Positions 12,679-22,852 of a stretch of 64,000 nucleotides of DNA are shown here, in pieces. Source of the stretch: Dillenia suffruticosa (taxonomy: Eukaryota; Streptophyta; Magnoliopsida; Dilleniales; Dilleniaceae); assembly GCA_033439265.1 (NCBI GenBank), contig JAVTVX010000024.1, forward strand, positions 10,461,001-10,525,000. Direction: 5' to 3'. The notes under the pieces were generated by a model. The model was given only the letters and a program-made list of their open reading frames with translations, was not told the DNA's origin and ran no database searches. The position numbers and the translations under genes are program-made. The first letter of the stretch is position 1. Every line of letters starts with the position of its first letter.

Positions 12679-13850
12679 AAAAGTTATATGGGCCGATACC
12701 AAATGCTTCGAAAAGTTGGCAGGTGCTGAGAGACCGAAATTAATCTTGCGAAGTAAGATACCAACGCTTGTATGGATTGCCAAGAGGCATGCACCAGAAG
12801 GTATGCACAAGGAGAAATGGAACTAAATAGAACAGGACGAATGGGTATTGGGTTACATTGCTGATTATTGCGATTGTTTATTTGTCAATGCTCATGGTAG
12901 GTTTTTATCCGGTTTCACCGTCTTTTTTCCTTATATGGTGGAGTACGTGTTGTCTCATCAGTTTAGTTCATCTTTTGGTTAGCAAGAGGTGATTTCTCAT
13001 TGGTAAATTGGATATGCGGTGTGTCCCTTTTTTTTTTTAATTTGCGAAGGCATTAATTGGCTAAGTATTATATCATTTCACGAAATCTATGCTTGTGAGA
13101 ATTGGTAGTACTCTTTGAACATTTAGATTTTTATTCTAATTTATTTTAAGATGGACTTCTGTTTTACTATTGTCATGATTTACAATTTTGCCTATTTTTG
13201 TTAAATTTCTTTTCCTCTATCTTTTTCTTTGAAGGATATGTTGGAATATTATTAGCAGTGATTGCTGCTAAACAGATATATTATTAAGATATATATGGAA
13301 TGTTTTTGACCTATGTTGATTTTACCTCTATGGTTTTGCTTTGTAGGATCTATGCTTGCTTTTGTATTCGCTTTTTATCTTTTGCTATTGTGTTGCATTA
13401 TTCAATTTTAGTGAGTAAGTGGTTATGTTTAGTAATTGTTTAAGTTCGGTAGGATGATATTGCATGCTTTCAGTGTGGTTTCGTTTTTGTTCAATTTCAT
13501 TCTGTAATATGCTTGCTGAAGGAATGTCTATTTGTGAGTTCTTATAAATGCATTTGCAATATTCATGCTTGGTTTCATTCAATTTATGTATTTTTTATGC
13601 TTATTTGTTGCTTGTTTTTCTCTTCTAATTAATTGCGTTTCATGAATTCATCCTTAAAGACTAAAAATGATCGAATCCTTTTCATTCGATTTCCCATTGG
13701 AAAACGCCTTTATTTATACTTTTATGTCTTGAACTCTTTTAATTTACATGCTTGCTAGCCTTTCTCTAGAAATTTATATTTGTGTTATTATTTTTCTACA
13801 TTTTTTCGATGGTTAGTTACTGTTAGAAAATGGATAGAAATCTTTAACGA
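12679..13850. other. No recognisable gene; possible Helitron upstream region
   Basis: From about 13000 the DNA is T-rich and intron-like on the plus strand, consistent with an upstream region or intron of the Helitron RepHel gene that follows. The first 250 bases are less AT-rich and could hold a short exon, but I recognise no domain. Confidence 0.4.
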
Positions 13851-13854
13851 TATA

Positions 13855-14233
13855 AGTACTATGCAAAGATGCCACCGGATCAAAAATATACGTTGCTACA
13901 TCATCATGGGAGTCTTATGTTGCAAGGAGAAATAAAAGCAGTACAGCTAAACCTCATCTAGATAACATAACGACTATGGAATATGTTACTGGCCCATTGT
14001 CTGATTTTATGCAAAGTGACATTAACTTTCCAAATAGCAATTACGCAAGGTATAATAAGTATTCTATTTTTGGAAGCGCTAATGCTTTTGTTCATGCAGT
14101 TTTTGCTGAAAATTTAAAATTTCCAAACATCAATGGACATAGTGATGTTCTCCATGCAGCAAATTTAGGAATAGAAGTTGATAATAGATCGCCCTCTTCT
14201 ATTTGTGCTACTATAAGTGTTGTTGTTGGCTAG
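13855..14233 (+). pseudogene. Probable N-terminal segment of Helitron RepHel
   Basis: It reads KYYAKMPPDQKY and then, in a shifted frame, SYVARRNKSSTAKPHLDNIT followed by an open frame from 13976 to 14233. Plant RepHel proteins often begin with a basic, low-complexity region containing MTPEQK-like and arginine-rich blocks before the conserved N-terminal domain, and this segment fits by position and composition. Similarity is weak. The link rests mainly on its place 600 bases upstream of a clear RepHel block, with T-rich intron-like DNA between. Confidence 0.45.
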
Positions 14234-14239
14234 AGTTCA

Positions 14240-14828
14240 TATGCATTGAACCTTAGCCAGCAAGGTTGTCATGTTGGTGTGACTGCTTCTTCGTGACGCA
14301 TTCAAAATCAACCACCTTCTTTTGTTGCTCTAACCAATTCAAACTTTCCTTCTTCTTTTGGTTTGAATATCTTTTTGAAAATATCAATGATTGACTCTTT
14401 GTTACTATTGTCTATTTAACCTCCTTTGTGTTAACACCGCTATGCGAACTTTATCCTTTGATATAGCTTCAGGCATTTCCTAACTTCTCATATTATTTGT
14501 ATGTATGTTGTGATGTATCCGTCTTTTAACTTCTGTGGTTCAACTCTTCATGTGTACAATTATAACTTTTGAACTTCCTTTGAAACCGAAATGACAGTTC
14601 TTACACTTTGTTGAAATTTTGTTTCTCTTCTTACTTAATCAAATTCTTACTCCTTTCTAGGTGATAGGATTTCATTTATAACTGGTGATCGATGTTAGTC
14701 TTTTGCGTCTACAAATGTTCACTATCCCGTAATTTCTCTACAAGAAACAAATACAAGTATAGATGCCAATGGTGTTGCTTGTGTCTTAGAGATGTTTTTG
14801 TTTCATGTGAAATGAAATTTAGGTTACA
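14240..14828 (+). other. T-rich intron-like spacer inside the Helitron gene
   Basis: No protein similarity recognised. Pyrimidine-rich plus-strand composition and position between two RepHel segments suggest a RepHel intron. A GT-AG pair was not fixed. Confidence 0.35.
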
Positions 14829-16075
14829 ATGATGTTGAAATGTGTAAAACAAACTACAGTGTACTCTGCAAGGATGAAATGCTCAAGGCTTTCTCTATTA
14901 GAGAAACTTCCTCAAGAATCTTTTGTGCTTCCTCCAGATTGTGAATGTTGTGGAGCCAAGCGATTCCATTTGGAGCCTCCTTCTTTCCACTGTTGGGGAG
15001 GAGAAATATCCATAGTTGCACCTCGAATGCCTTACGGTCTTAGGCGCTTGCTTACTAGGTGTAATGAAGAATGTGCATACTTTTGTAGCAATATTCGTAC
15101 TTATAATAATAATCTTGTCTTTACATCATATGCTGCAAAGTATGATAAAGAACTTACAAAGAGCAAACATGGAGTTTACACTTTCGTGTACAAGGCCAAG
15201 TATATCATTTGCTAGATAGTTTGGTGTCATTGGGTGATAAAGCAAGTGGGATCCAATCTTATTTTTATGATACTGATAAGGCAATAAGAAAAAGAGTTGA
15301 TAATTGTGATAGACTCCAAAGAAACACTTTAATATTGCTCCTTGACATTCTTGAAGATGATCCGTATCCAAGATTTTTTAAGGATTTAAGGAATGTTTAA
15401 AATTTCAAAAATTGTAAGATTATTCTTAATTGTTATCCCGTATTGGATCAAGGGGTATATAGTCTTCCCACTACCTCACAAGTTGTTGCTATTTGGACTG
15501 AAGAAGATGATCAGACAATTGATTCAGTCCCTCACATCCAAGTTTATAGCTATTCTAACACAAGCTATAGAGTTCAGCCTTATTAAGCATGCCATGATCC
15601 CTTGCAACATCCTCTTTGATTTCCTCAGGGTGAGTCGGGGTGGCATCATGGCATTAACCAAGCCTATAAGAAAGAAAAAAAAATATAATAATCTCAAGAA
15701 TTCCATCATCGATCTTTCTTCCATAGATACTCCAATAGATTTAATGAATGTGGAACAAAGAGGTGAATACGTAAGTATATTCTGTCTATTTTATGGATTC
15801 ATGATTAGGATGCTCCTTTCTTATCATGTGTGCGGTTTTCCCTATTTAGTTATCGATAACAATAACAGTGGGGAGTTTGCTATTTTAGCAAGGGAATACT
15901 ATTGTTACAGACTGCAAATAAGGGATGACAATGAATCCATGTTATTGCATACTCTTAGACTCCTGTAGCATTTTGTGGTGGACACTTATATTAAAATCGA
16001 GATATCTAAACTCGAATTTTATAGAAAAAAGCATAATGAAGTTAGGATAGAGATCTTGTGTGTGGAGTGTTGGAC
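14829..16075 (+). pseudogene. Helitron RepHel, conserved N-terminal region (interrupted by CACTA)
   Basis: This is the Helitron-like N-terminal domain found in plant RepHel proteins. Diagnostic blocks are LPPDCECCGAKRFHLEPPSF (C-x2-C, near 14930-14990), CSNIRTYNNNLVFTSYAAKY (15085-15145), then QSYFYDTDKAIRKR (15255-15300), YPVLDQGVYSLPTTSQVVAI (about 15437-15496) and CHDPLQHPL with FPQGESGW (15590-15645). The last readable stretch, with YCYRLQIRDDNESMLLHTLR and RIEILCVECW, runs straight into a CACTA terminus at 16076 and resumes at 18681. Several frame changes separate the blocks, so the gene was decaying apart from the insertion. Confidence 0.88.
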
Positions 16076-17040
16076 CACTACAAAAAAATACGATTTTAGT
16101 CACGGATTTTCGTGACGGAAAAAATTCGTCGCCATTTTGTGACAAATTTAACGATAAAAACTTTTTCATCGCTAATTTACCACAAAATATGCGACGAAAA
16201 TGAAGTCATGGCTAAATTAGCGACAGACACGTCATTTGTAGCTAAATTCCTCGCTAATTAGTGACAAAAAAATTTTCATCGCTAAATTCGTCGCTAATTG
16301 GAGACAAAAAATTTTTCATTGCAAATTTCGTCGCTAATTAACGACGAAAAATATTTTGTGGCTAAATTTTGCCATGGATTTAAAATCCGTCACAAAATTT
16401 AATCTTTTTTAAATAAAATTTTATTTTTTCTATTTTTCGTTTTATTTTATTAATATGTTATATTTAAGTTAAAAATTAATTTAGCGACGGATTTGTTTTC
16501 CGTCATTAAATTTAGCGACGAGCTAAATTTAGCGACGAAAATCCCAATCCGTCGCTAAATTTTTTTTATATATAATTAAATAAAATATAATATTAATATA
16601 ATATTTAAATTAAAAAATTAATTTAGCAACGACTTAGCGACGGATTAAAATCCGTCGCTGTTTCAACGAAGGATTGCCAAATCCGTCGTTTCAGCAACGG
16701 ATACCAAATCCGTCGCTGAATTTAATCTTTTTCTAATTAGAATTTTATTTTAGTTTTATTTTATTTTATTAATTTATATTATCAAATTATATTATTATTA
16801 TGTTATAAAATTTTAATTTACATTTTATTTTATTATATTATATTTCATTTTTTTAAAGAATAATATTATTTAATTCTTAAAAAAAACCATATATTTTATT
16901 TTATTTAAATTATATATATTTTTTAATTAATTTATTTTTTTTGTTTTATTTAATATTTTTTATTATTGTATTGATAACTTTTATTTTATTTATATTATTT
17001 TATTCAATAATACAAAATTTTTAATTAAATATTAATCCGA

Positions 17041-17335
17041 ATATGCTGGGCGCCGGGAGTAGGCAGGGGCGCACGCCGGGCATAGGCAGGGGCACGAGCC
17101 TGCGCGGGCGCCCACGCATGCACGCACGGGCTTCCGAGCATGCCCGCATGGGCGCCTGGCGCAAGCAGGAGCGGCACCCGCGCGCGCCTGCCTGGGCGCC
17201 CGCGTCCCTTCTCGCACCTGCGTCCCTGCGCGCACCCGTGTCCCTGGGCGCCCGCGTCCCTGCTCGCACCTACGTCCCTGTGCGCGCCCGCATCCTTGGG
17301 AACCCGCGCATGCCCGCACGGGCGCCCGCCCTTCA
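17041..17335. repeat. GC-rich short tandem-like repeat island inside CACTA 1
   Basis: About 300 bp of very GC-rich DNA sits in surroundings made almost only of A and T. It consists of diverged units built on gcgcccgcgtccctg / ctcgcacctgcgtccc. Long open frames on both strands result from the lack of A/T-rich stop codons; they encode only Ala/Arg/Pro/Gly-rich repeats and are not called as genes. Confidence 0.7.
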
Positions 17336-17984
17336 TTGTTTTAATACTAAAAAAATGCTAAATGCTTTTGCTTTTGAAGGGATTTGGACCTCGCATTTGA
17401 ACAGAAAATATGTCACCATTGCACCAGTATGATAATATTTTTTTTTTTACTTTTTTCTTCCTCATTTGTTTTCTATTCTCTCTTTTTTTTCCTTCCTCTT
17501 ACTCTCATCTCTATTTTTGTTTTTTTTTTCTTTCTATTCTCATTATGAAAATTTCTTATATATAATAATTATATTGAAATTTCTTATATATTCAAACGAA
17601 TAAAAATATTTTATGATTAAATATATAGATTTTTTAAATTATTAATATATTATAATTTATTGATAATTATAATTTTATATTATTGAGATCCCATAATCCA
17701 TTTTTAAGAAATAAAAATGAAAAAAATAATAAAATAATAAAATAATAAAATAAAAGAAAAACAGAAGAAAACAAAATATAATATTAATATATTAATTAAT
17801 TAATTATTTATTTTATTTTAAATTAGTATTTTATTATTTTTTATTTTATTAAAAATTATCATATTTATTATTTTTAATTAATATTATTTTAGGTTGGTGG
17901 TTTAAATAGAAAAAGTTATTATATTTATTATTTTAAATTGTTATTATATATTATTTTATTATTATTAGAAAAATATGAAAAAAA

Positions 17985-18215
17985 AGATAATAAGTAAAAA
18001 AAAATTTATATCACATAATTTATTTGGTTTGGTGGTTTACAGGTTTATGCATGTGCGTGCAGGTGTAGGTGTGCAGGAGTTCGAACCACGGTGGAGACAG
18101 GAAGCGAGGCAAAGCGGCATTTTCTAGCAATTAAGTGAGGAGAGCTAGAGCGGGGGTGCTGGCTCGGGCGGGCAGGTTGGTGCTGGCTCGGGTGGTTGGG
18201 GGTGGGTGGGGCCTG
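17985..18215 (+). repeat. tRNA-like box A/B module with GC tail in CACTA 1
   Basis: An AT-rich run with gataataagtaaaaaaa is followed by ggtttggtggttta, then gagttcgaacc (18077-18087, a good pol III box B), then ggagacag, ggcattttc, aattaa and a GC-rich tail. The same order occurs at 45765-45935, 48240-48385 and 48600-48795 in two other CACTA elements. A diverged SINE or tRNA-derived head is the likely source. Confidence 0.55.
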
Positions 18216-18680
18216 TTCAGGCACGTGACTCCAGGCTAGTGCTGGCTCGTGGCAGGGCATTTGGAATCAGCGACGGATTCCAAATCTGTCGCTAATTCAA
18301 TAACAGATTTTTTTATTCGTCGCTAAATTAGGGATGGATAATTTTTCAACGGACTTTTTTTTTCCTAAATTAACAACGGATTTTAGCGATAAAAATTATC
18401 TGTCGCTAAATTTAGCGACGAATTTTAGATTTTCATCGCTAAATTTTGTGACGAATTTTAGCGACGAAAAATTATTTGTTGTTAAATTTAGCGACGGATT
18501 TAAGATTTTCGTCGCTAAATTTAGCGACGGATTTCTAATTTTTGTCGCTAAATTTTTGCGACGCGTTATTAGCGACAAAAAATTTTTCATCGCTAAATCC
18601 GTCACTAATGTTTTTAGCGACAAATTTTTTTAAAATTTTTGTCGCTAAATTTATGACTAAAAGGCTATTTTTTTGTAGTG

Positions 18681-20855
18681 GACAGTTGTAGCAATTGGTC
18701 AAACTCAAGGTTGTCAAGTTGGTCATTGGACAATATTACCAGTTTCCTTTATCAGTGGTCTGCTAGATATCAGAAAGAAATATTTAGATGCGATGGCTCT
18801 GGTCCAAAAGCTTTAAAAACCCAATATTTTTTTGACCGTCACACGTAATCCAATGTGGAAAGAAATTCAAGAAAATCTAAAGTATGAAAAAAAAACACAT
18901 GATAGGCCAGATTTGCTAATTCGGGTTTTTAGAGCCAAATGTAAGATGCTAAAACATGAGATCCTGAATAAACTGAATAAACAGATCTTTTGAGAAGTCA
19001 TAGCATGTGTGTATGTTATTGAATTTCAAAAGCGTGAATTTCCTCATACTCACTTGTTGCTAATTTTAAAATTACAGTTTAAGGTGCTTAATCCAGAATC
19101 ATATGATAAGATTGTATGTGTTGAGATACCTAATCCTCAAGAAAACAATTATCTGTATTCGCTGATTATTAAGCACATGATTCATGGTCCTTGTGATGAT
19201 AATGATAAAAATTTTCCTTGTATGAAAAATGGTATGTGTAAGAATCACTATCTTAAAAACTTTTTAGATCACACAATTCATGAAAAATATACATATCCAC
19301 ATTATAGGAGAAGTAACGATAGTGTTGGGATATGATTTAGATAATCAATGGGTGATACCTTAAACTACATATCTTATTGCTTTTCTAAACTGTCATATAG
19401 ATGTAGAGATATACTCTATGTTGAAACTTGTGAAATAACCAATGTGAGTTGGCTCAACTAAATGTAGGGTTGAATACCCTTAAGCATGATCGAGATTCGA
19501 CTCCCATTGGAAGTATCGGGCTCTCATGTGTATGGAGCATTCCTATTAGGAGACCTGCCCTCCGAAAGGAGCTACTGCAGCGTTCGGTCCGGATTAATCG
19601 GGACAAAACCCCAGATATCGGGTGGTGTCCAAGATATAGTACAAAAAAAAAAACTTGTGAAATACCTCTACAAATATGTTTTCAAAAGCCATGATCTTGT
19701 TAATTTTCGGATTGTGCATGAAGATTCGTCAAATGATATTGATAATTTCAGCAAGCAAGATGGATCTTACCTCTTGAAGCTTTATGGTGAATTTATGAAT
19801 ATCGGTTAAACGAAATGACACCAGTAGTCCATACTCTTCAGGTTCATCTCTCTAATCAGCAGGTTATTTCATTCAACAATGATTCTGATTTGGCCTATTT
19901 ACTAAGAAATGTTGACTTCTCGACAATTATATTTACTGAATTTTGCAAAATGAACAAGTCTAATCACAGGGCCTAATAGTTACAGTGCCTGTATAAGGAA
20001 TTCCTTGATCATTTTGTCTGGAATCCTAGAACAAAATCATAGTAAAAAAGAAAACATCAAAGATTCATTGGAAGATTAGTTACTGTGAATCCTAAGGATG
20101 GTGAACAATATTACCTAAGATTGGTACTTGCTCATGTCCACAGACCAACATGCTTTGATGATCTCTTGACTGTTGATGGAGAACGAGCCAATTCTTATAG
20201 AGAAGCTACTCTGAGACTTGGTTTGTTAAAATCTGATGAGTATATTGAGGAAACTCTTGCAGAGGTTGTTATTTTTTAGCTTCCATCATCTCTTAGGCTA
20301 CTTTTTGCTGTCCTTTTATGTTATTGTTCTCAAGCAAAACCTACAGCTTTTGGGAAAAATTTGAACCGAACCTTTCTGCAAATTATTGCCATGCTGTAAA
20401 ACAAGGTCACTTGCGTTGCCGTGACATCAAAGACAAGGTTCTTTCTGACATAAATAAGTTGTTGCTTCATATGGGAAAGAACCTGACTGATTATCAAATA
20501 GGTTATGATCAGCTAGGATCTGAATACTTGGAATGAATAATAAGAGAAGTATAAAGGGAAAGAAATATTCAAATTGATCCATAAGATTTACTTTTTCCTT
20601 TAAAGCTGAACTCTAAACAAAATCATACATTCACTGTGATACTAAATTGTGTTTTCAATAATAAAAGTCAAGATTTCTTTATTGACGGCCCCAGAGGAAT
20701 TGGGGAGACTTTCTTGTACCGGTCACTACTTGCCATTGTAAGATCTAAAGGTTATATTGCTATTGTTGTCGCAACTCAGGTGTTGCGGCATTGGTTCTTC
20801 CCGAAGGAAGAAATGCATATTTTAGATTCAAAATCCTATTGGATCAAAAGTTCGG
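18681..20855 (+). pseudogene. Helitron RepHel, HUH nuclease and start of helicase
   Basis: The reading resumes after the CACTA element with KYLDAMALVQK, NPMWKEIQENL and DRPDLLIRVFRAKCKMLKHE, then VIEFQKREFPHTHLLLIL. The PHTH at about 19042-19053 is the HUH metal-binding motif of the rolling-circle nuclease. KHMIHGPC and CMKNGMCKNHY follow. The tyrosine block KYLYKYVFKSHD (near 19660-19690) is split by a SINE. Later blocks include VNPKDGEQYYLRLVLAHVHR. The helicase starts with NNKSQDFFIDGPRGIGETFL (20650-20715), the Walker A box, where GKT reads GET. Helicase similarity fades after RFKILLDQ near 20850, just before where Walker B should be. Several stops and frame changes mark it as a pseudogene. 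Confidence 0.9.
19438..19650 (+). mobile_element. tRNA-derived SINE, 213 bp, with 14-bp target duplication
   Basis: The insertion starts accaatgtgagttggctcaa, which carries a pol III box A-like core, and has a box B-like gattcgactcc at 19494-19504. It ends in acaaaaaaaaa. Perfect 14-bp duplications aaacttgtgaaata lie at 19424-19437 and 19651-19664. tRNA-related head, short body, A-rich tail and long target duplication together define a SINE mobilised by a LINE. Removing one duplication copy restores a continuous RepHel reading across the site. The perfect duplication suggests a fairly recent insertion. Confidence 0.93.
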
Positions 20856-21976
20856 TTAGATTCTCTTATTTACAGCTTGTTGCAAACTCGCCCACCATTC
20901 CTGATAAATTAGCTATTTTCTTAGATATACATTCATTCTCAAAGTGCTTCAATTGTTGTTAGCTCCCAACTTAAAAAATATGAACTTTCACCATTGATGT
21001 GTTTGTTTTGTTTTGAGAAATTCTACATCCATTACTCTTACATTAAAACAAGCAGGTAAAATCTAATTGTCATACTTTTCTTTCGCTCTTTATAATAACT
21101 CTACATACATTTTTCATTATAAATAAAATTTAGAATTTGTTTTTTTCCTTGTCATTGTTTCGTGAAGAAAAAAATTTATGTTGCAAGCAACAAACATCTG
21201 TTTGACTAATTCTCAACAATGGGATGTTACGTTAGAATCAATGATGTTTTCTTGTACACTTCAAGAATAAGGACCAAGTATCAATCTTTTGTTTGATACA
21301 CTTATTCTTATAAACTCTAACAAGAGATAATAATTTTATCAACCATATACTTTATTTGTAAAATGCAATCTTTGCCTCTACAATTCCAAATATTATTACA
21401 GCAGTACCATCGAAATATTATTACATTCAAACATGGAGCACATCAGTAGTCCTTTAGGGTCTGTGATAACTTGTTGGGAGATGGATAGGAAAAGTACCGT
21501 GATGAAAATCTTATTAAAGAACATCACGCATTGCTACTTAGGGCATGCCGGAGATCTCATCTTTGATGTCTTTCTTTTATGTGAATTACAAGAACAAGTC
21601 TACCTTAGATGGACAACTCCTTTACCAAATATTTTACAAGGGCACAACTTCATAGGTTCAAATTTCACATGAATAGTCTAATTGTATACATAAGAATGTA
21701 CATATAACAACCCATTTCCTATGTGTGTACAGGAAATCATCCCATCACAACTCTCGAACAAGTAGTGTCTTCATCACTCAGGCCAAATTTCAACCAAGAT
21801 CTATACGATTTAATATGCTTCTATCAAACATTTTCTATCGCGGATCTAGATAAATTTGTAATGTATTCATTAAAGATATTTAATAAGCAGTTGATCACAA
21901 TCTTTTCTTAATATTAATCCTTATGTTTATCTTTTATAAATAGAGAATACCTCATTTTGTAATTTATTTTCTCAAT
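20856..21976. other. No recognisable gene
   Basis: Helicase similarity has ended. Open stretches such as 21433-21672 and 21723-21911 show no motif I can place. Under the inversion idea this segment would originally have flanked the Helitron's 5' side or the Copia element. Confidence 0.4.
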
Positions 21977-22195
21977 AGCGAAAAGACACCAGCTATAGTT
22001 CTAAAAACAGGTGCGGAATCTGTCAACATTAGAATGAATGGAACATATATCAAAAGAAACTAGTAACAGTGTGTTCTGAAGCATAATCTTGAACATAATG
22101 ATGTCCTTGTCTTCATTCTAGAATCACAAATAACATTTGTTGTCATGATCTTTGATGATCATGGAGTTGAAAAAATCTTTCCTTCGTATTATACA
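21977..22195 (+). pseudogene. B3 (REM-like) DNA-binding domain fragment
   Basis: One frame reads KTPAIVLKTGAESVNIRMNG, then after two stops LKHNLEHNDVLVFILE and FVVMIFDDHGVEKIFPSYY. Plant B3 domains of the REM type typically show a GW-x-Fv-x-H/N-x-Le-x-gD-x-LvF strand-turn followed by F-x-V-x-IFD-x-s-gcEK, which this resembles in order and spacing. The N-terminal half is weak and internal stops are present, so it is probably a captured or decayed gene piece. No other B3 exon was found nearby. Confidence 0.5.
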
Positions 22196-22539
22196 TTCTC
22201 AGTGTATTCATATAATTAAACCACAATGTTGCTAAAGTCCAGCTATATTTTTAATAGATTTGGCTGTGATCGCCTACAATGTTCAATGCTTTGCATCTTA
22301 TACTATCTTGATTATTTAAATTACAAAATAAAGAAAACTTGCTAAAATTTCAAACATGTAGTGAAACTTGACAACATCACTCCAAATAAATCATATATTT
22401 CCAATGCTTTACTATAATTTTTTTTGATTTAAGTATTCTTACAAATAGATTAATGGATGTTTCTAGACTTGTTTGTTGCTATGCCAACCATGTAACAAGA
22501 TTCTCAATTAGGTATCACATAAAAGATTATATAAACTGA

Positions 22540-22665
22540 TATTCCCATGGCAAAGCAACAAGCAAAATAGTGCATAGCATCAATCACTGAAGCAAAATAT
22601 ATAATGGTTGGACAATGCCGGCTGAGCTGTTATAGATAGCATCAATCAACCGATTTTAAGTGAAT
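22540..22665 (+). mobile_element. Short Copia RNase H remnant
   Basis: PWQSNKQ and SITEAKYIMVGQCR recall the SWxSKKQ ... STxEAEY block of Copia RNase H. It is a very short, decayed fossil with no LTRs seen around it. Confidence 0.45.
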
Positions 22666-22852
22666 GGAACAGTAGGACTGTGGACATTAAATGCGGTGCT
22701 TGCCACTTCACTTTTCGGGAAGCAGTCTCAACACACTCTTCATTCTTTCATTTATGACTGGTTATAATGACTAAAACTTTTTTGGTGGTTTGTTCTATTG
22801 AGAAAAAAAGTATTTTAGCATCTAGGGTTTTGAAATTTCTAAATCAATCACC

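Larger units (their letters stand above)
16076..18680. mobile_element. Non-autonomous CACTA (En/Spm-type) DNA transposon, 2,605 bp
   Basis: Ends are cactacaaaaaaata at left and its inverted copy at right; the similarity extends through ttttagtca on both sides. A 3-bp target duplication gac flanks it (16073-16075 and 18681-18683), as expected for CACTA. Both subterminal regions (about 16100-16720 and 18265-18660) are packed with GCGACGG / CCGTCGC motifs in both orientations, the usual layout for transposase-binding repeats. No TNP2-like transposase is present. The interior holds AT-rich DNA, a GC-rich repeat island and a tRNA-like module. It is inserted inside the Helitron RepHel gene and so is younger than the Helitron. 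Confidence 0.93.

Noticed and set aside
16100-16720. CRISPR-like array of short repeats
   Set aside because: Repeats are short, in both orientations, without uniform spacers and in a plant CACTA subterminal region.
17021-17432. Several long open frames on both strands rich in Ala, Arg, Pro and Gly
   Set aside because: They lie in a GC-rich repeat island where stop codons are rare by composition; the proteins are repeats with no domain.
18077-18087. tRNA gene at the gttcgaacc box
   Set aside because: No acceptor stem, anticodon loop or complete cloverleaf could be drawn; kept only as a tRNA-like module.
18334-18726. Open frames with repeated SLNLATK / FVAKFSD-like words
   Set aside because: They are translations of the GCGACGG subterminal repeats of CACTA 1.
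14829-20855. A second, independent Helitron distinct from the minus-strand helicase
   Set aside because: Possible, but the two parts show no overlapping helicase segment and meet at one point, so one rearranged copy is simpler; left as an open alternative.
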